DNA of 64,000 nt from Deltaproteobacteria bacterium. Lineage in GTDB: Bacteria; Myxococcota_A; Polyangia; Polyangiales; Polyangiaceae. A program made the position numbers and the translations under genes. Positions 24,031 through 33,276 of the stretch are shown here, one piece after another (the first letter of the stretch is position 1; each line of letters opens with the position of its first letter). The notes below the pieces were generated by a model. The model saw only the letters and a program-made list of their open reading frames with translations, was not told the DNA's origin and ran no database searches. The DNA lies in NCBI GenBank assembly GCA_016218915.1, contig JACRCQ010000005.1:124001-188000 (forward strand). Direction: 5' to 3'.

Positions 24031-27000
24031 TTACGGCGTAACGCAGAGGATCAGCTTCCAGCCATTCAACGTGCCGGTGTCGCCCGTGGTGTCGTCCGCA
24101 ACCTTGAGGGTCCACACGCCGTTGGGCGATGTTCCCACAAGAGGCGTCAGCGCCGTCTCAGGCTGGTAGCACCCGGTCATCGGCGCAGTGCCCGCTGTGA
24201 CAAGCGCAGCGCAGGTCGTGTCCAACACCGTGTTCGTGTAGTTGTCGCCGCTGCTTCCGTTGTCGGTCGACATGTCCAGCGCTGTCCCACCAGGAGGCGT
24301 GAGGTAGATGTCGAGATCCGAATCCCACGGATGCGTCGCGTTCAGGAGCAGCGCTGCTCGTTGGATGGTGCCGCCCGTGCCGATGGTCACCGTGCTCGTC
24401 ACGCCCGTCGCGTTGCTGTCCGGGATGGCAATCGGCAGATTGGAGCCGGAAACGACGATCAGATTCTGCCCGGCGCCACAGGCTGGGAAGTAGGCAGGCA
24501 GCACGCAGGTCGGATCCGCAGCGTCGATCAAGCTGTCGCTGTTGTTGTCGATTCCGTCGCTGCACTGCGTCTCTTGCTTCGCACAGACGCTTGGCGTGCC
24601 GGTGCAGGTGTACCCGGCTTCCACCAGGCATTGGGCCGAGCAGCCGTCCGACGGGGTCTTGTTGGCGTCGTCGCATGTCTCCCCAGGATTGACCGCACCA
24701 TTGCCGCAGGCGTTCACGCACACGCTCGGCGTGCCGGTGCAGAGGTATCCAGGCTCAGTCTGGCAGGTTGCCGAGCAGCCGTCTCCGGCTGTCGTGTTGT
24801 TGTCGTCGCACGTCTCTCCGGCATTGACGACGCCATTGCCGCAAGCCAGCACGCATACGCTCGGGGTACCCGTGCAAACGTATCCGTTCTCGACCTGGCA
24901 GGTCGCTGAGCAGCCATCTCCTGCGGCCGTGTTGTTGTCGTCGCATCCCTCGGTCGGCTGCGAGATCCCATCTCCGCAGGTGGATAGGATATTGACCCGC
25001 ACGGTGTATCCAGGGATCGCCGTGGAACCAGTCGAGCTCCTTGCTCGAATCGCGTAGGTTCCTGCAGGCAGCCCGCGGGCTGCCGCGACCGTCGCCCCGT
25101 CGATCAATGAGCAGAATCCCGGACCGGAATCGTCATCCGATGCGAGGACCGTCGTGCAGTCCGTGCCGATCAGGGAGAGATACGTATCGTTGGCACCCGT
25201 GCTCGCGCAGGTCCCCGGCGTGCCGAAGTACGTCTCGACGCTGATCGCGCTCACGCCCGGGCCAGGCAGCGTGAACGTGTAGTAGTCGACGTCCGCGGCC
25301 GGGGTGATGCTGCCTGTCATCTTGGTGGATGGCGGCGTGCCCGAGAATGCGGGCATGGCATCGCCCGTAGCGCAGGTGTTGTTCGCTTCGGTCTCGCAGC
25401 CCGCTTCGACCACACACGTTGACGAGCAGCAGTCGCCATTGGCCGTGTTGCCGTCATCGCACGCTTCGGTTCCCTTGAGCAGGCCGTCGCCGCAGATCGG
25501 CGTGCAAACCGATGGGGACCCGGAAGTACAGTTGAATCCTGCCTCCACGGTGCACGTAGCCGAGCAGCCGTCTCCTGCCGTGGTGTTGCCGTCGTCGCAC
25601 GCCTCGGCTGCGGACTTGGTGCCATCGCCGCATGCAACGCACGCTCCGGCCGTGCATTGCCCGTTCACGCCGCCGACCGCGCACGCAGTACCATCGGGCG
25701 CGTCGGGCGAGGTGCAGACTCCAGTGCCTGGAACGCACACGCCGACGAGCTTGCACACGCCGGTTGCAACGCACACGACCGGATTCGCGCCGACGCAGGC
25801 GCCGGCCTGGCACGTGTCGGTCTGCGTGCAGCCGTCCGCGTCGTTGCAGGCTGCGCCATCGGCCTTGGCCGGGTTCGAGCAGACTCCGGTTCCAGGGTCG
25901 CAGGCTCCCACGTCGTGGCACGAGTTCAGGGCCGTGCACACCACCGGGTTGCCGCCTGTGCAGACCCCGGAAATACACGTATCGGTCTGGGTGCAGGCGC
26001 TGTTGTCGCTGCAGGTCGTTCCGTCCGCCTTCGCGGGATTCGAGCAGACGCCTGTCCCGGGATTGCACGTTCCCACGTCGTGACACGCGTCCTGGGCCGT
26101 GCACACCACGGGGTTGGCACCGGTGCACACGCCTGAAACGCACGTGTCGGTCTGGGTGCAGGCGCTGTTGTCGCTACAGGTCGCTCCATCCGCCTTCGCA
26201 GGATTCGAGCACAGTCCCGTTCCGGGATCGCACGTTCCCACGTCGTGGCACGTGTCAGAGGCGGTGCAGACCACCGGGCTCGAACCTGTGCATACGCCAG
26301 AAACGCAGGTGTCAGTCGCTGTACAAGCGCTGTTGTCGTTGCACGAAGTCCCGTCCGTCACGTTGGCCGAGCCGCACGTTCCCTGATCGCAGGTCGCCGT
26401 CTTGCAGGCTCCAGGAGATGCGCACTGCGCCGCCGAGGTGCAGCCCACGCACTTGCCCGCGCCGTCGCAGAACAAGGTGCCCCCTGTCCCGCACGCGGTG
26501 TCCTTCGCCTTCGGGGGATTGGACGCCACACCAGCGGTGCAGACGTCATCCGTGCAGTCGTTGTCGTCGACCGGCAGGTCGGTGTCGTCGTTGACATCCT
26601 CGATGACGCCCGCTCCGTCGCATTGCTTCTTCTTGCAGTCCTTCTCGGTCTGCGCCGTGGTGGCGGTTCCCTTGGCCTTGTTCTCGGTGCCGCACTTGCT
26701 GTTGTTGCAGGTGCGGTCGATGCATTCATTGCCCGGGTCAGGGCAATCGGTCGGCGCAGAGCACGAGCCGCCTGTGCCCGCCGCGCCCGCGGTCCCAGCG
26801 TTCCCCGCAGTGCCGGCCGTGCCGCCCTTGCCGGCTGTGCCTGCGGAACCGCCTGTGCCACCTTTGCCTGCGCTCCCGCCCTTGCCTGCGCTTCCGCCTT
26901 TGCCAGCGGTCCCTCCCTGTCCGCCATCAGGCGTGGAACCCCCTGTCCCTCCCTTGCCCGAGTCCTTCCCCGCGTCAACAGTCCCGCCCGTGCCGACGGG

Positions 27001-27108
27001 CTCTTCCGTCGCTCCGTCATCTCCGCAAGCGGGAAGCAACGAGCCGCAGAGGATTCCGAGAAGGCCGGCGCACAGCCATGCGCGCTTGAATACGATTCTT
27101 GTCTTCAT
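24031..27108 (-). CDS. large Cys-rich surface lipoprotein with DUF4215 repeats and a C-terminal P-domain
   Basis: 1025 residues from ATG 27106-27108. Lipobox LLPACGDD, then a ~100-residue Gly-rich linker. About four copies of a ~55-residue Cys repeat follow ([36 protein letters not shown]). Two DUF4215 modules (CGDG...[17 protein letters not shown]) come next, then a PPC-like beta domain ([22 protein letters not shown]) and three more DUF4215 modules. The end is a proprotein-convertase P-domain ([43 protein letters not shown]). These modules are typical of myxobacterial surface or secreted proteins, but no catalytic domain is present. It may be a binding or adhesion protein. Confidence 0.88.
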   Translation of the reverse strand: MKTRIVFKRAWLCAGLLGILCGSLLPACGDDGATEEPVGTGGTVDAGKDSGKGGTGGSTPDGGQGGTAGKGGSAGKGGSAGKGGTGGSAGTAGKGGTAGTAGNAGTAGAAGTGGSCSAPTDCPDPGNECIDRTCNNSKCGTENKAKGTATTAQTEKDCKKKQCDGAGVIEDVNDDTDLPVDDNDCTDDVCTAGVASNPPKAKDTACGTGGTLFCDGAGKCVGCTSAAQCASPGACKTATCDQGTCGSANVTDGTSCNDNSACTATDTCVSGVCTGSSPVVCTASDTCHDVGTCDPGTGLCSNPAKADGATCSDNSACTQTDTCVSGVCTGANPVVCTAQDACHDVGTCNPGTGVCSNPAKADGTTCSDNSACTQTDTCISGVCTGGNPVVCTALNSCHDVGACDPGTGVCSNPAKADGAACNDADGCTQTDTCQAGACVGANPVVCVATGVCKLVGVCVPGTGVCTSPDAPDGTACAVGGVNGQCTAGACVACGDGTKSAAEACDDGNTTAGDGCSATCTVEAGFNCTSGSPSVCTPICGDGLLKGTEACDDGNTANGDCCSSTCVVEAGCETEANNTCATGDAMPAFSGTPPSTKMTGSITPAADVDYYTFTLPGPGVSAISVETYFGTPGTCASTGANDTYLSLIGTDCTTVLASDDDSGPGFCSLIDGATVAAARGLPAGTYAIRARSSTGSTAIPGYTVRVNILSTCGDGISQPTEGCDDNNTAAGDGCSATCQVENGYVCTGTPSVCVLACGNGVVNAGETCDDNNTTAGDGCSATCQTEPGYLCTGTPSVCVNACGNGAVNPGETCDDANKTPSDGCSAQCLVEAGYTCTGTPSVCAKQETQCSDGIDNNSDSLIDAADPTCVLPAYFPACGAGQNLIVVSGSNLPIAIPDSNATGVTSTVTIGTGGTIQRAALLLNATHPWDSDLDIYLTPPGGTALDMSTDNGSSGDNYTNTVLDTTCAALVTAGTAPMTGCYQPETALTPLVGTSPNGVWTLKVADDTTGDTGTLNGWKLILCVTP

Positions 27109-27403
27109 GAGGAGTCTCCGATTCGAGGGTGACCTGAGCCACAGGAAGCAGCGGAAGGAACTCGATGTGGTGGCGGGCGTCAAGGTGCATCGACGACCTC
27201 GCGAGGTCGATGAGCGATCACCAAGCCCAAGCGCTGCGCCGAGTCATCGGGAATCAGACCCGATGCCGCGCCCGATCGCTTGCCACGCGGCGACGCAAAC
27301 CCCACGGAAGATGCTGAGCAGTGCTGGGGGACGCTGCGGACGGGTCCTGCCGACGGAGCGATCCCGGGGGCTCCGCTCGACGCGGAGCGGAAAGGAAACT
27401 GTC
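27109..27403. other. 295-bp divergent intergenic region
   Basis: Lies between the start of the DUF4215 lipoprotein (minus) and the start of the aldehyde dehydrogenase (plus). It must hold both promoters. A clear AGGAAA ribosome-binding site precedes the dehydrogenase ATG at 27404. I see no coding frame with supported content and no strong hairpin. Confidence 0.5.
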
Positions 27404-28942
27404 ATGGCGAGCGAACAGGTCAAGGTCTACGCACCACCCAATACATCCGGCGCGATCGTCAACTTCGATTCGCGCTACGGCAACTTCATCGGCGGGGAGT
27501 TCGTCCACCCCGTCAAGGAGCTGTATTTCGAGAACATCTCCCCGGTCAATGGAAGGCCGTTTTGCGACATTCCGAGGTCCACCGCGGAGGACATCGAGAA
27601 AGCGCTCGATGCCGCGCATGGCGCCAAGGATTCCTGGGGCCGCACCTCCACCACCGAGCGCGCGATTGTGCTCAACAAGATCGCCGATCGCATCGAGCAC
27701 AATCTCGAACGTCTCGCGGTGGCGGAGGTCTGGGACAACGGAAAGCCCGTACGCGAGACGCTCGCAGCGGATCTGCCCCTCGTCGTCGATCACTTCCGGT
27801 ACTTTGCAGGATGCATCCGCGCACAAGAAGGGAGCGTTTCGCAGCTCGACGACAACACGGTAGCGTACCACTTCCACGAGCCGCTCGGCGTCGTGGCGCA
27901 GATCATTCCCTGGAACTTCCCGCTGCTGATGGCGACGTGGAAGCTCGCGCCCGCGCTGGCCGCTGGCAACTGCGTGGTGCTCAAGCCGGCAGAGCAGACT
28001 CCGGCCACCATCCTGATGCTGATGCAGCTCATCGGGGATCTGCTCCCGCCAGGAGTGGTGAACGTGGTGAACGGCTATGGCACCGAGGCGGGAAAACCCC
28101 TGGCCAGCAACAAGAGGGTTGCCAAGGTCGCATTCACCGGTGAAACGACCACGGGCCGGCTGATCATGCAGTACGCCTCCGAGAACCTGATTCCCGTGAC
28201 TTTGGAGCTCGGCGGCAAGTCACCGAACATCTTCTTCAGCGATGTTCTCGCTCACGACGACTCGTTCCTGAGCAAGGCACTGGAGGGATTCACGATGTTC
28301 GCGCTCAACCAGGGTGAGGTCTGCACCTGTCCTTCCAGGGCCCTGGTGCAGTCCAACGCCTATGCAGCATTCATGGAGAAGGCCATCGCCAGGACCCGCG
28401 CCGTCAAGCAGGGGAATCCCCTGGCTCTCGATACCATGATTGGCGCCCAGGCTTCCCAGGATCAATACGAGAAGATCCTGTCGTACATCGACATCGGTCG
28501 GAAGGAAGGTGCAGAGATCCTCCTGGGAGGCGAGCGAGCCGAGCTCGGCGGCGACCTGCGCGGCGGCTTCTACATCCAGCCCACCATCTTCGCCGGGCAC
28601 AACAAGATGCGCATCTTCCAGGAGGAGATCTTTGGCCCTGTGGTCTCGGTCACCAAGTTTCGGGACCTCGATGACGCCATCCAGATAGCGAATGAAACGC
28701 TCTACGGACTCGGCGCCGGTGTCTGGACCCGGGACATGAATCTCGCGTATCGCACGGGACGAGCCATCAAGGCAGGTCGGGTCTGGACCAACTGCTATCA
28801 CCTTTATCCCGCTCATGCAGCCTTCGGCGGGTACAAGCAGTCCGGCATGGGCAGGGAGAACCACCGGATGATGCTGGATCACTACCAGCAGACCAAGAAC
28901 CTGCTGGTGAGCTACGACCCGAAGCCCATGGGGTTCTTCTGA
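27404..28942 (+). CDS. NAD-dependent aldehyde dehydrogenase (ExaC/AldB-like)
   Basis: 512 residues. Start ATG 27404 has a good ribosome-binding site; the longer upstream frame is antisense to the lipoprotein gene. Conserved motifs: [19 protein letters not shown] (cofactor site), [36 protein letters not shown] with the general base Glu, and [15 protein letters not shown] with the catalytic Cys. The Cys region GEVCTCPSR and the C-terminus ([20 protein letters not shown]) match the acetaldehyde-dehydrogenase group typified by ExaC and AldB. It oxidises aldehydes to acids, probably acetaldehyde. The DUF779 gene 12 bases downstream is the usual neighbour of this group. Confidence 0.95.
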   Translation: MASEQVKVYAPPNTSGAIVNFDSRYGNFIGGEFVHPVKELYFENISPVNGRPFCDIPRSTAEDIEKALDAAHGAKDSWGRTSTTERAIVLNKIADRIEHNLERLAVAEVWDNGKPVRETLAADLPLVVDHFRYFAGCIRAQEGSVSQLDDNTVAYHFHEPLGVVAQIIPWNFPLLMATWKLAPALAAGNCVVLKPAEQTPATILMLMQLIGDLLPPGVVNVVNGYGTEAGKPLASNKRVAKVAFTGETTTGRLIMQYASENLIPVTLELGGKSPNIFFSDVLAHDDSFLSKALEGFTMFALNQGEVCTCPSRALVQSNAYAAFMEKAIARTRAVKQGNPLALDTMIGAQASQDQYEKILSYIDIGRKEGAEILLGGERAELGGDLRGGFYIQPTIFAGHNKMRIFQEEIFGPVVSVTKFRDLDDAIQIANETLYGLGAGVWTRDMNLAYRTGRAIKAGRVWTNCYHLYPAHAAFGGYKQSGMGRENHRMMLDHYQQTKNLLVSYDPKPMGFF

Positions 28943-28954
28943 GAGGAGCAGGCG

Positions 28955-29359
28955 ATGATACGTCGGGTCGACATCACAGCGCAGGCTTCGCAGCTCGTGG
29001 CGAAGCTCGCCTCAGCCCACGGTCCGCTCATGTTCCACCAGTCGGGCGGCTGCTGCGATGGGAGCTCTCCCATGTGCTACCCGCTTGGTGAGTTCAAGAT
29101 CGGCCAAGCCGACGTCTTCCTCGGAATGATCGAAGGGTGCCCGTTCTACATGAGCGAGTCCCAGTTCGAGTACTGGAAGCACACGCATCTCACGATCGAC
29201 GTGGTGCCCGGACGGGGCGGGGGATTCTCCCTCGAGGCTCCTGAAGGCGTCCGATTCCTCGTCCGGTCACGCCTGTTCTCGGACTCCGAAATCCGAGAGC
29301 TCAACGAGGAGCCTGCCCCGCCCCACGGCCTCGACCCGCGCGAGGCTGCAAGCGCCTGA
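28955..29359 (+). CDS. DUF779 family protein
   Basis: 134 residues, cytoplasmic. Conserved features: GPLMFHQSGGCCDGSSPMCY near residue 24, DVFLGMIEGCPFYMS and HLTIDVVPGRGGGFSLE. The GGCCDG motif could bind metal. The family is regularly encoded beside ExaC-like aldehyde dehydrogenases, as here, and probably assists or regulates the enzyme; its biochemical role is not established. Confidence 0.9.
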   Translation: MIRRVDITAQASQLVAKLASAHGPLMFHQSGGCCDGSSPMCYPLGEFKIGQADVFLGMIEGCPFYMSESQFEYWKHTHLTIDVVPGRGGGFSLEAPEGVRFLVRSRLFSDSEIRELNEEPAPPHGLDPREAASA

Positions 29360-29417
29360 CCCTCCCCTGGCGCCGCGTCGCTCGACTTGCCTCCTGCGCT
29401 CATGCGAAGCTGGTCCG

Positions 29418-30983
29418 GTGAATCGCCATCGTCTTGCCTCCGCAACGTTCCTGACGTGCTGCGCATGCGCGCTGTGCGCTGGCTGCAGCGATGAAACCAG
29501 CACAGGCGCGCCAGGCGTCCCGTCGGATGCTGGCGACGCCGACGTCTCCTGGCCCGAAGCGGGGGCCGACGTGACCCATCCTGATGGCGCCGTGCAGGAC
29601 GCGAAGTCCGACGACGGGGGCGGCGTCGACGCGCCTTCCGAGGCTGCGGCGCCTTGCAAGACGCGCGTCACCTACGGCAGCGCATGGATGCACGGTCCCA
29701 ATCATCCGGAGGATTGGGACGAGGCAGCAGGCGTGCTGACCTGGGATGGCGTCTGCGGGTTCGACGGGGCGAACTCGTTTGCCGTGCTTTCGAACGGCTG
29801 GAAGCCCTTCTTCTCAGGCCGTGGAGCCTGCGTGATCGCGCTGGACTACGAGAGCTGTCCTGGAGTCCCCACGACGTGTCAGACGCGGGTGTCCTACGGC
29901 CCGGCTTGGATGCCCGCGCCGAACCACCCGGAGACCTACGATGACATCGCAGGTCCGGTGCTCTGGAACGGCGTGTGTCATGCCGATGGAGCGAGCTCCT
30001 ATGCGGCTCTGTCGAATGGGTGGGACCCTCACTTCACCGGCTCGGACAGCTGCGACGTGTCGTTGCGGTTCACCTCGTGCGGAGGTCTCTACGCCAATCC
30101 GGTGATCGATTCGGACTGCGCAGACCCTGGCGTCGTGTACGACGGGACCCAGTACGTCATGGCGTGCACGTCGGGCAACGCGGCAGACGCGTTCCTCATT
30201 CGCGTCTCTCCGGACCTGGTGCATTGGCAATCCAAGGGGCATGTCTTCCCGTCGTCGGAAAAACCTGCGTGGGCCAAGAGCGACTTCTGGGCTCCTGAGA
30301 TTCACGCAGTGGGGAGCGGATATGTGGCCTACTTCACCGCTCGTCACCAGGATGGGCAGCTGAGCATCGGGGCCGCCACCGCTCCGAGCGCGGTCGGCCC
30401 CTTTGCCGACATCGGGCACCCACTGCTTCACGATGCAGGCATGGGGCTGATCGATGCCAACATGTACCGGGATCCCAACGGCAAGCGGTACTTGATCTGG
30501 AAGGAAGATGGCAATGCGGTGGGCAAGCCGACTCCCATCCATGGCCAGGAGCTCGCAGCAGATGGGCTGTCAGTGGTGGGGAGCCCGTCGACGCTGATCA
30601 CGAACGACATCGGGTGGGAGGGTTCCCTGGTCGAAGGGCCGTGGATGATCGACCACGACGGCCAGTACTACCTGTTCTACAGCGCGAACTTCTATGCGAG
30701 CAGCTCATATGCGATCGGGGTCGCGCGATCCAGCTCTCCCCTCGGCCCGTTCGTCAAGGCCTCGGCACCGATCCTCAGCAGCGCGGGACAGTGGGCAGGG
30801 CCTGGGCACGGCTCTGTTCTCGATACCCCAGCTGGCGAGACGTGGCACGTATACCACTCGTGGAAGCAGGGGCAGGTCGGTGGCGGCGCAGGACGCGTGC
30901 TGCTGATTGACCGCGTGTTCTGGAGCGGCGGCTGGCCCTCCATGCGTGCGGCTCCCTCCGGGATTTCACTTCCTGTGCCGTGA
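29418..30983 (+). CDS. GH43-like glycoside hydrolase lipoprotein with duplicated N-terminal module
   Basis: 521 residues. The leader has clustered Cys and a lipobox (LCAGCSDE). An Asp-rich linker leads to two related ~68-residue modules: CKTRVTYGSAWMHGPNHPED... and CQTRVSYGPAWMPAPNHPET..., each with NGW and a closing Cys. The catalytic five-blade propeller follows. The three GH43 acids are visible: Asp in DCADPGVVYDG (base), Asp in DANMYRDPNGKRYLIWK, and Glu in SLVEGPWMIDHDG (acid). GH43 enzymes cut arabinan, xylan side chains or galactan. The N-terminal pair may be a carbohydrate-binding module not known to me. Confidence 0.87.
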   Translation: MNRHRLASATFLTCCACALCAGCSDETSTGAPGVPSDAGDADVSWPEAGADVTHPDGAVQDAKSDDGGGVDAPSEAAAPCKTRVTYGSAWMHGPNHPEDWDEAAGVLTWDGVCGFDGANSFAVLSNGWKPFFSGRGACVIALDYESCPGVPTTCQTRVSYGPAWMPAPNHPETYDDIAGPVLWNGVCHADGASSYAALSNGWDPHFTGSDSCDVSLRFTSCGGLYANPVIDSDCADPGVVYDGTQYVMACTSGNAADAFLIRVSPDLVHWQSKGHVFPSSEKPAWAKSDFWAPEIHAVGSGYVAYFTARHQDGQLSIGAATAPSAVGPFADIGHPLLHDAGMGLIDANMYRDPNGKRYLIWKEDGNAVGKPTPIHGQELAADGLSVVGSPSTLITNDIGWEGSLVEGPWMIDHDGQYYLFYSANFYASSSYAIGVARSSSPLGPFVKASAPILSSAGQWAGPGHGSVLDTPAGETWHVYHSWKQGQVGGGAGRVLLIDRVFWSGGWPSMRAAPSGISLPVP

Positions 30984-31060
30984 TTCTGGCGACGGTTTGC
31001 TTGCTCCCGGCCCGTGCTGCGCGCTAGGGTCGCCCCCTTCTTCTTCCCGGAGATGATCGG

Positions 31061-31477
31061 ATGTCGAAACTTGCATTGCTCTGTAGTCTGACCTGCCTGC
31101 TGGCCGTCGCCGGATGCAACCAGGACAAAGGCGCAACGCCGTCGTCCACACCAGCGTCCACTGCCACGCAGCCCGCATCGACCCCTGGGCCCGGCGCAGC
31201 GCCCACCGCAGCCAAGGGCGGCGGCAACTTCGGAAGCTGCAGCATCATGGGGGTGTCCTGTGCGGACTATGAGGGCGCACCTTCGCCCCAGCCCAAGGAG
31301 ATGTGCGGCAAGTACAGCGGCAAGTGGAGCGACTCCCCGTGTCCCAAAGGCGGCGTCGGAACCTGCATCTCCAGCCAGGGCGGCGTGAAGATCCTCACCC
31401 ACAGCTATCCCCCGGGAACCCCAGAGACGTCGAAGAAGGCGTGCTCGAACACCCCGGGCGGACAGTGGGTTCCCTGA
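31061..31477 (+). CDS. small lipoprotein of unknown function
   Basis: 138 residues. Lipobox LLAVAGCNQD, then a Thr/Pro/Ser/Ala linker. A ~70-residue Cys-containing domain follows (GSCSIMGVSCADYEG, CGKYSGKWSDSPCP, GTCISSQGGVKILTH, KACSNTPGGQW) with six or seven Cys that probably form disulfides. No family is recognised. It stands alone, ~100 bases ahead of the GHKL ATPase gene. Confidence 0.75.
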   Translation: MSKLALLCSLTCLLAVAGCNQDKGATPSSTPASTATQPASTPGPGAAPTAAKGGGNFGSCSIMGVSCADYEGAPSPQPKEMCGKYSGKWSDSPCPKGGVGTCISSQGGVKILTHSYPPGTPETSKKACSNTPGGQWVP

Positions 31478-31575
31478 GCCGCACCCTGGCCTTTCCTTCC
31501 TCAGCTTGACGCGGTCTCGCGTTCCGTGCTGCAGCGACGCACCGGGCCGGATGCTGGTATGCTGGGCACCTCGCG

Positions 31576-33276
31576 ATGTCCGTGTACCGCCAAAGCCGCG
31601 ACAAGTCGGCAACTCCCAAGGCTCCTCAGGAAGGGCCCGTTGCGGAGATGGTGCGCCAGTTTGCCGACCCTTACGCCTTCCTTCGGGAGCTGGTGCAGAA
31701 CGCGATCGATGCAGGGGCGAGCGCCATCGACGTTCGCGCAGAGCTCGGCACCGACAACGAGGCGTCGTTCACCGTATCGGACAATGGCAGCGGCATGGAC
31801 CGCGCTACGATCGAAGGGCCGCTTCTCACGCTCTTCCGGTCGTCGAAGGAAGGCGACGATTCCAAGATCGGGCGCTACGGCGTGGGCTTCGTGTCCGTAT
31901 TCGCTATCCAGCCCGAGGTGGTCATCGTCACGACCTCGACCGCATCCGAGTCCTGGGTGCTGCGCCTCTTTCCGGACCACAGCTACGAGCTGGAGCAGCC
32001 ATCCGAGCGTAGCGCCTCGCAGGGCACTTCGGTGCGGCTCGTCAAGCGCGCTCCGTTGACCGAATTCAACCGGCATGCAGCGGCCTGCGAGGCTTCCTTG
32101 CGCCGATGGTGTCGCCACGCACCGATTCCCATCCGCTTCTCCACGGCAGACTGGCAGGGCAAGGAGAGCGCCTCGGTCCGCATCGACCGGCCCATGGGGC
32201 TGCGCGCCGCAGTCAGCGTCACGCACAGCGAAGGGGCCGAGCATTTCATCGTGGGCCCGACCGCGGGCTCGATCCTGCTTGCACCAGCCCAACCTGGTGA
32301 AGAGGACGGCACAGACGGCGGGGACTTCGCCGGATTCTACAACCGCGGATTGATGTTGATGGAGACCGACCAGGTTCCCCGTCCGCTGCGCGGCCTGCGA
32401 TGCAAGGTGCTGAGCCCGAACCTGCAGCACACCATCAGCCGCGACGACGTTCGCAGGAACGACGCCTTCGATCGGGTCGTAGATCAGGTCCTGTCGCTCG
32501 CACGCGCCCGCTTGCGCGGCGAGCTCGCGTTGCGGCTGAAAGAGCAGGCCCTGCTGGTGGCGTCCGGAGCGCAGGACACGCACTACGTCGCGTTGATCGC
32601 TGCTGCATGGACAGGCGAATACAAGGTCGATGCTGACGAGATCACGCTTGCATTGACCGACGCCGTCGACGGCTCGACCGTGGCATCCGTCTCGAGCATT
32701 CTGTGGGCAGGACGCGACCTCGGAGTGCTGGTCGCTCCCAGCTCGTGCGCTCTGAGCGCTGCTTTCGCCTCGCGGGGGCACCCGGTTGTGCGCTGCGAAT
32801 CGGATGCGCTCACCTCCGGGCTGGCCGCGCTTCTTCACCCCGCGGCAATGGTGAGCGTTTCCGGGGCGTTCGTGCTGCTGCAGGAGGACGGCACCGCGGG
32901 AGCCGTTCCTTCGGACCGGGACTTCTGTGATGCAACCCACCGGGCCTTGCGCGCGGCGGGCGCCTCCCTGGAGCGCGTGACCATCGCTCGATGCGAGGGC
33001 GCCACGGGCGCGATTGCATTCGCCGCAGACGGGCAAGGGGTTGGGATCTGCGACTGCCGCGCGCCCAAACCATGGTGGAAACGCTGGCGCGGTCGCACCA
33101 CCCTGTGGCTCGACGCGGACAACCCGATCGTGCGGGAGGCACGTTCGCGCGCCACCTTCGATCCGTCCACGGCGGGCATCTTGCTCGCCCGCCTCCTGCT
33201 GTTGCACGCGCGGGGCGTGATGGACCCACGCGCCCACGATCGCCTCCTGGCCGCCTGGCACAAGGGGGACTCGTGA
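31576..33276 (+). CDS. GHKL (HSP90-like) ATPase, first gene of a two-gene unit
   Basis: 566 residues, cytoplasmic. A Bergerat-fold ATP-binding site is intact: N-box with Glu38/Asn42/Asp45 (LRELVQNAIDAGASAI), G1 box Asp69-Asn-Gly-Ser-Gly (SDNGSGMD), and G2 box GRYGVGFVSVF (99-109). A transducer-like region follows, with the motif LQHTISRDDVRRNDAFDRVV near residue 285. The C-terminal half has no recognised fold. It is HSP90-like in its ATP site but lacks the HtpG middle/C-terminal sequence, so it is closer in type to sacsin- or MORC-like ATPases. It overlaps by GTGA (33273-33276) the giant gene downstream, so both products are made together. Confidence 0.85.
   Translation: MSVYRQSRDKSATPKAPQEGPVAEMVRQFADPYAFLRELVQNAIDAGASAIDVRAELGTDNEASFTVSDNGSGMDRATIEGPLLTLFRSSKEGDDSKIGRYGVGFVSVFAIQPEVVIVTTSTASESWVLRLFPDHSYELEQPSERSASQGTSVRLVKRAPLTEFNRHAAACEASLRRWCRHAPIPIRFSTADWQGKESASVRIDRPMGLRAAVSVTHSEGAEHFIVGPTAGSILLAPAQPGEEDGTDGGDFAGFYNRGLMLMETDQVPRPLRGLRCKVLSPNLQHTISRDDVRRNDAFDRVVDQVLSLARARLRGELALRLKEQALLVASGAQDTHYVALIAAAWTGEYKVDADEITLALTDAVDGSTVASVSSILWAGRDLGVLVAPSSCALSAAFASRGHPVVRCESDALTSGLAALLHPAAMVSVSGAFVLLQEDGTAGAVPSDRDFCDATHRALRAAGASLERVTIARCEGATGAIAFAADGQGVGICDCRAPKPWWKRWRGRTTLWLDADNPIVREARSRATFDPSTAGILLARLLLLHARGVMDPRAHDRLLAAWHKGDS

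Noticed and set aside
31501..33261. Long minus-strand open frame opposite the GHKL ATPase gene
   Set aside because: High GC leaves the opposite frames open by chance. The plus-strand frame has clear ATPase motifs and codon bias; the minus frame has neither.
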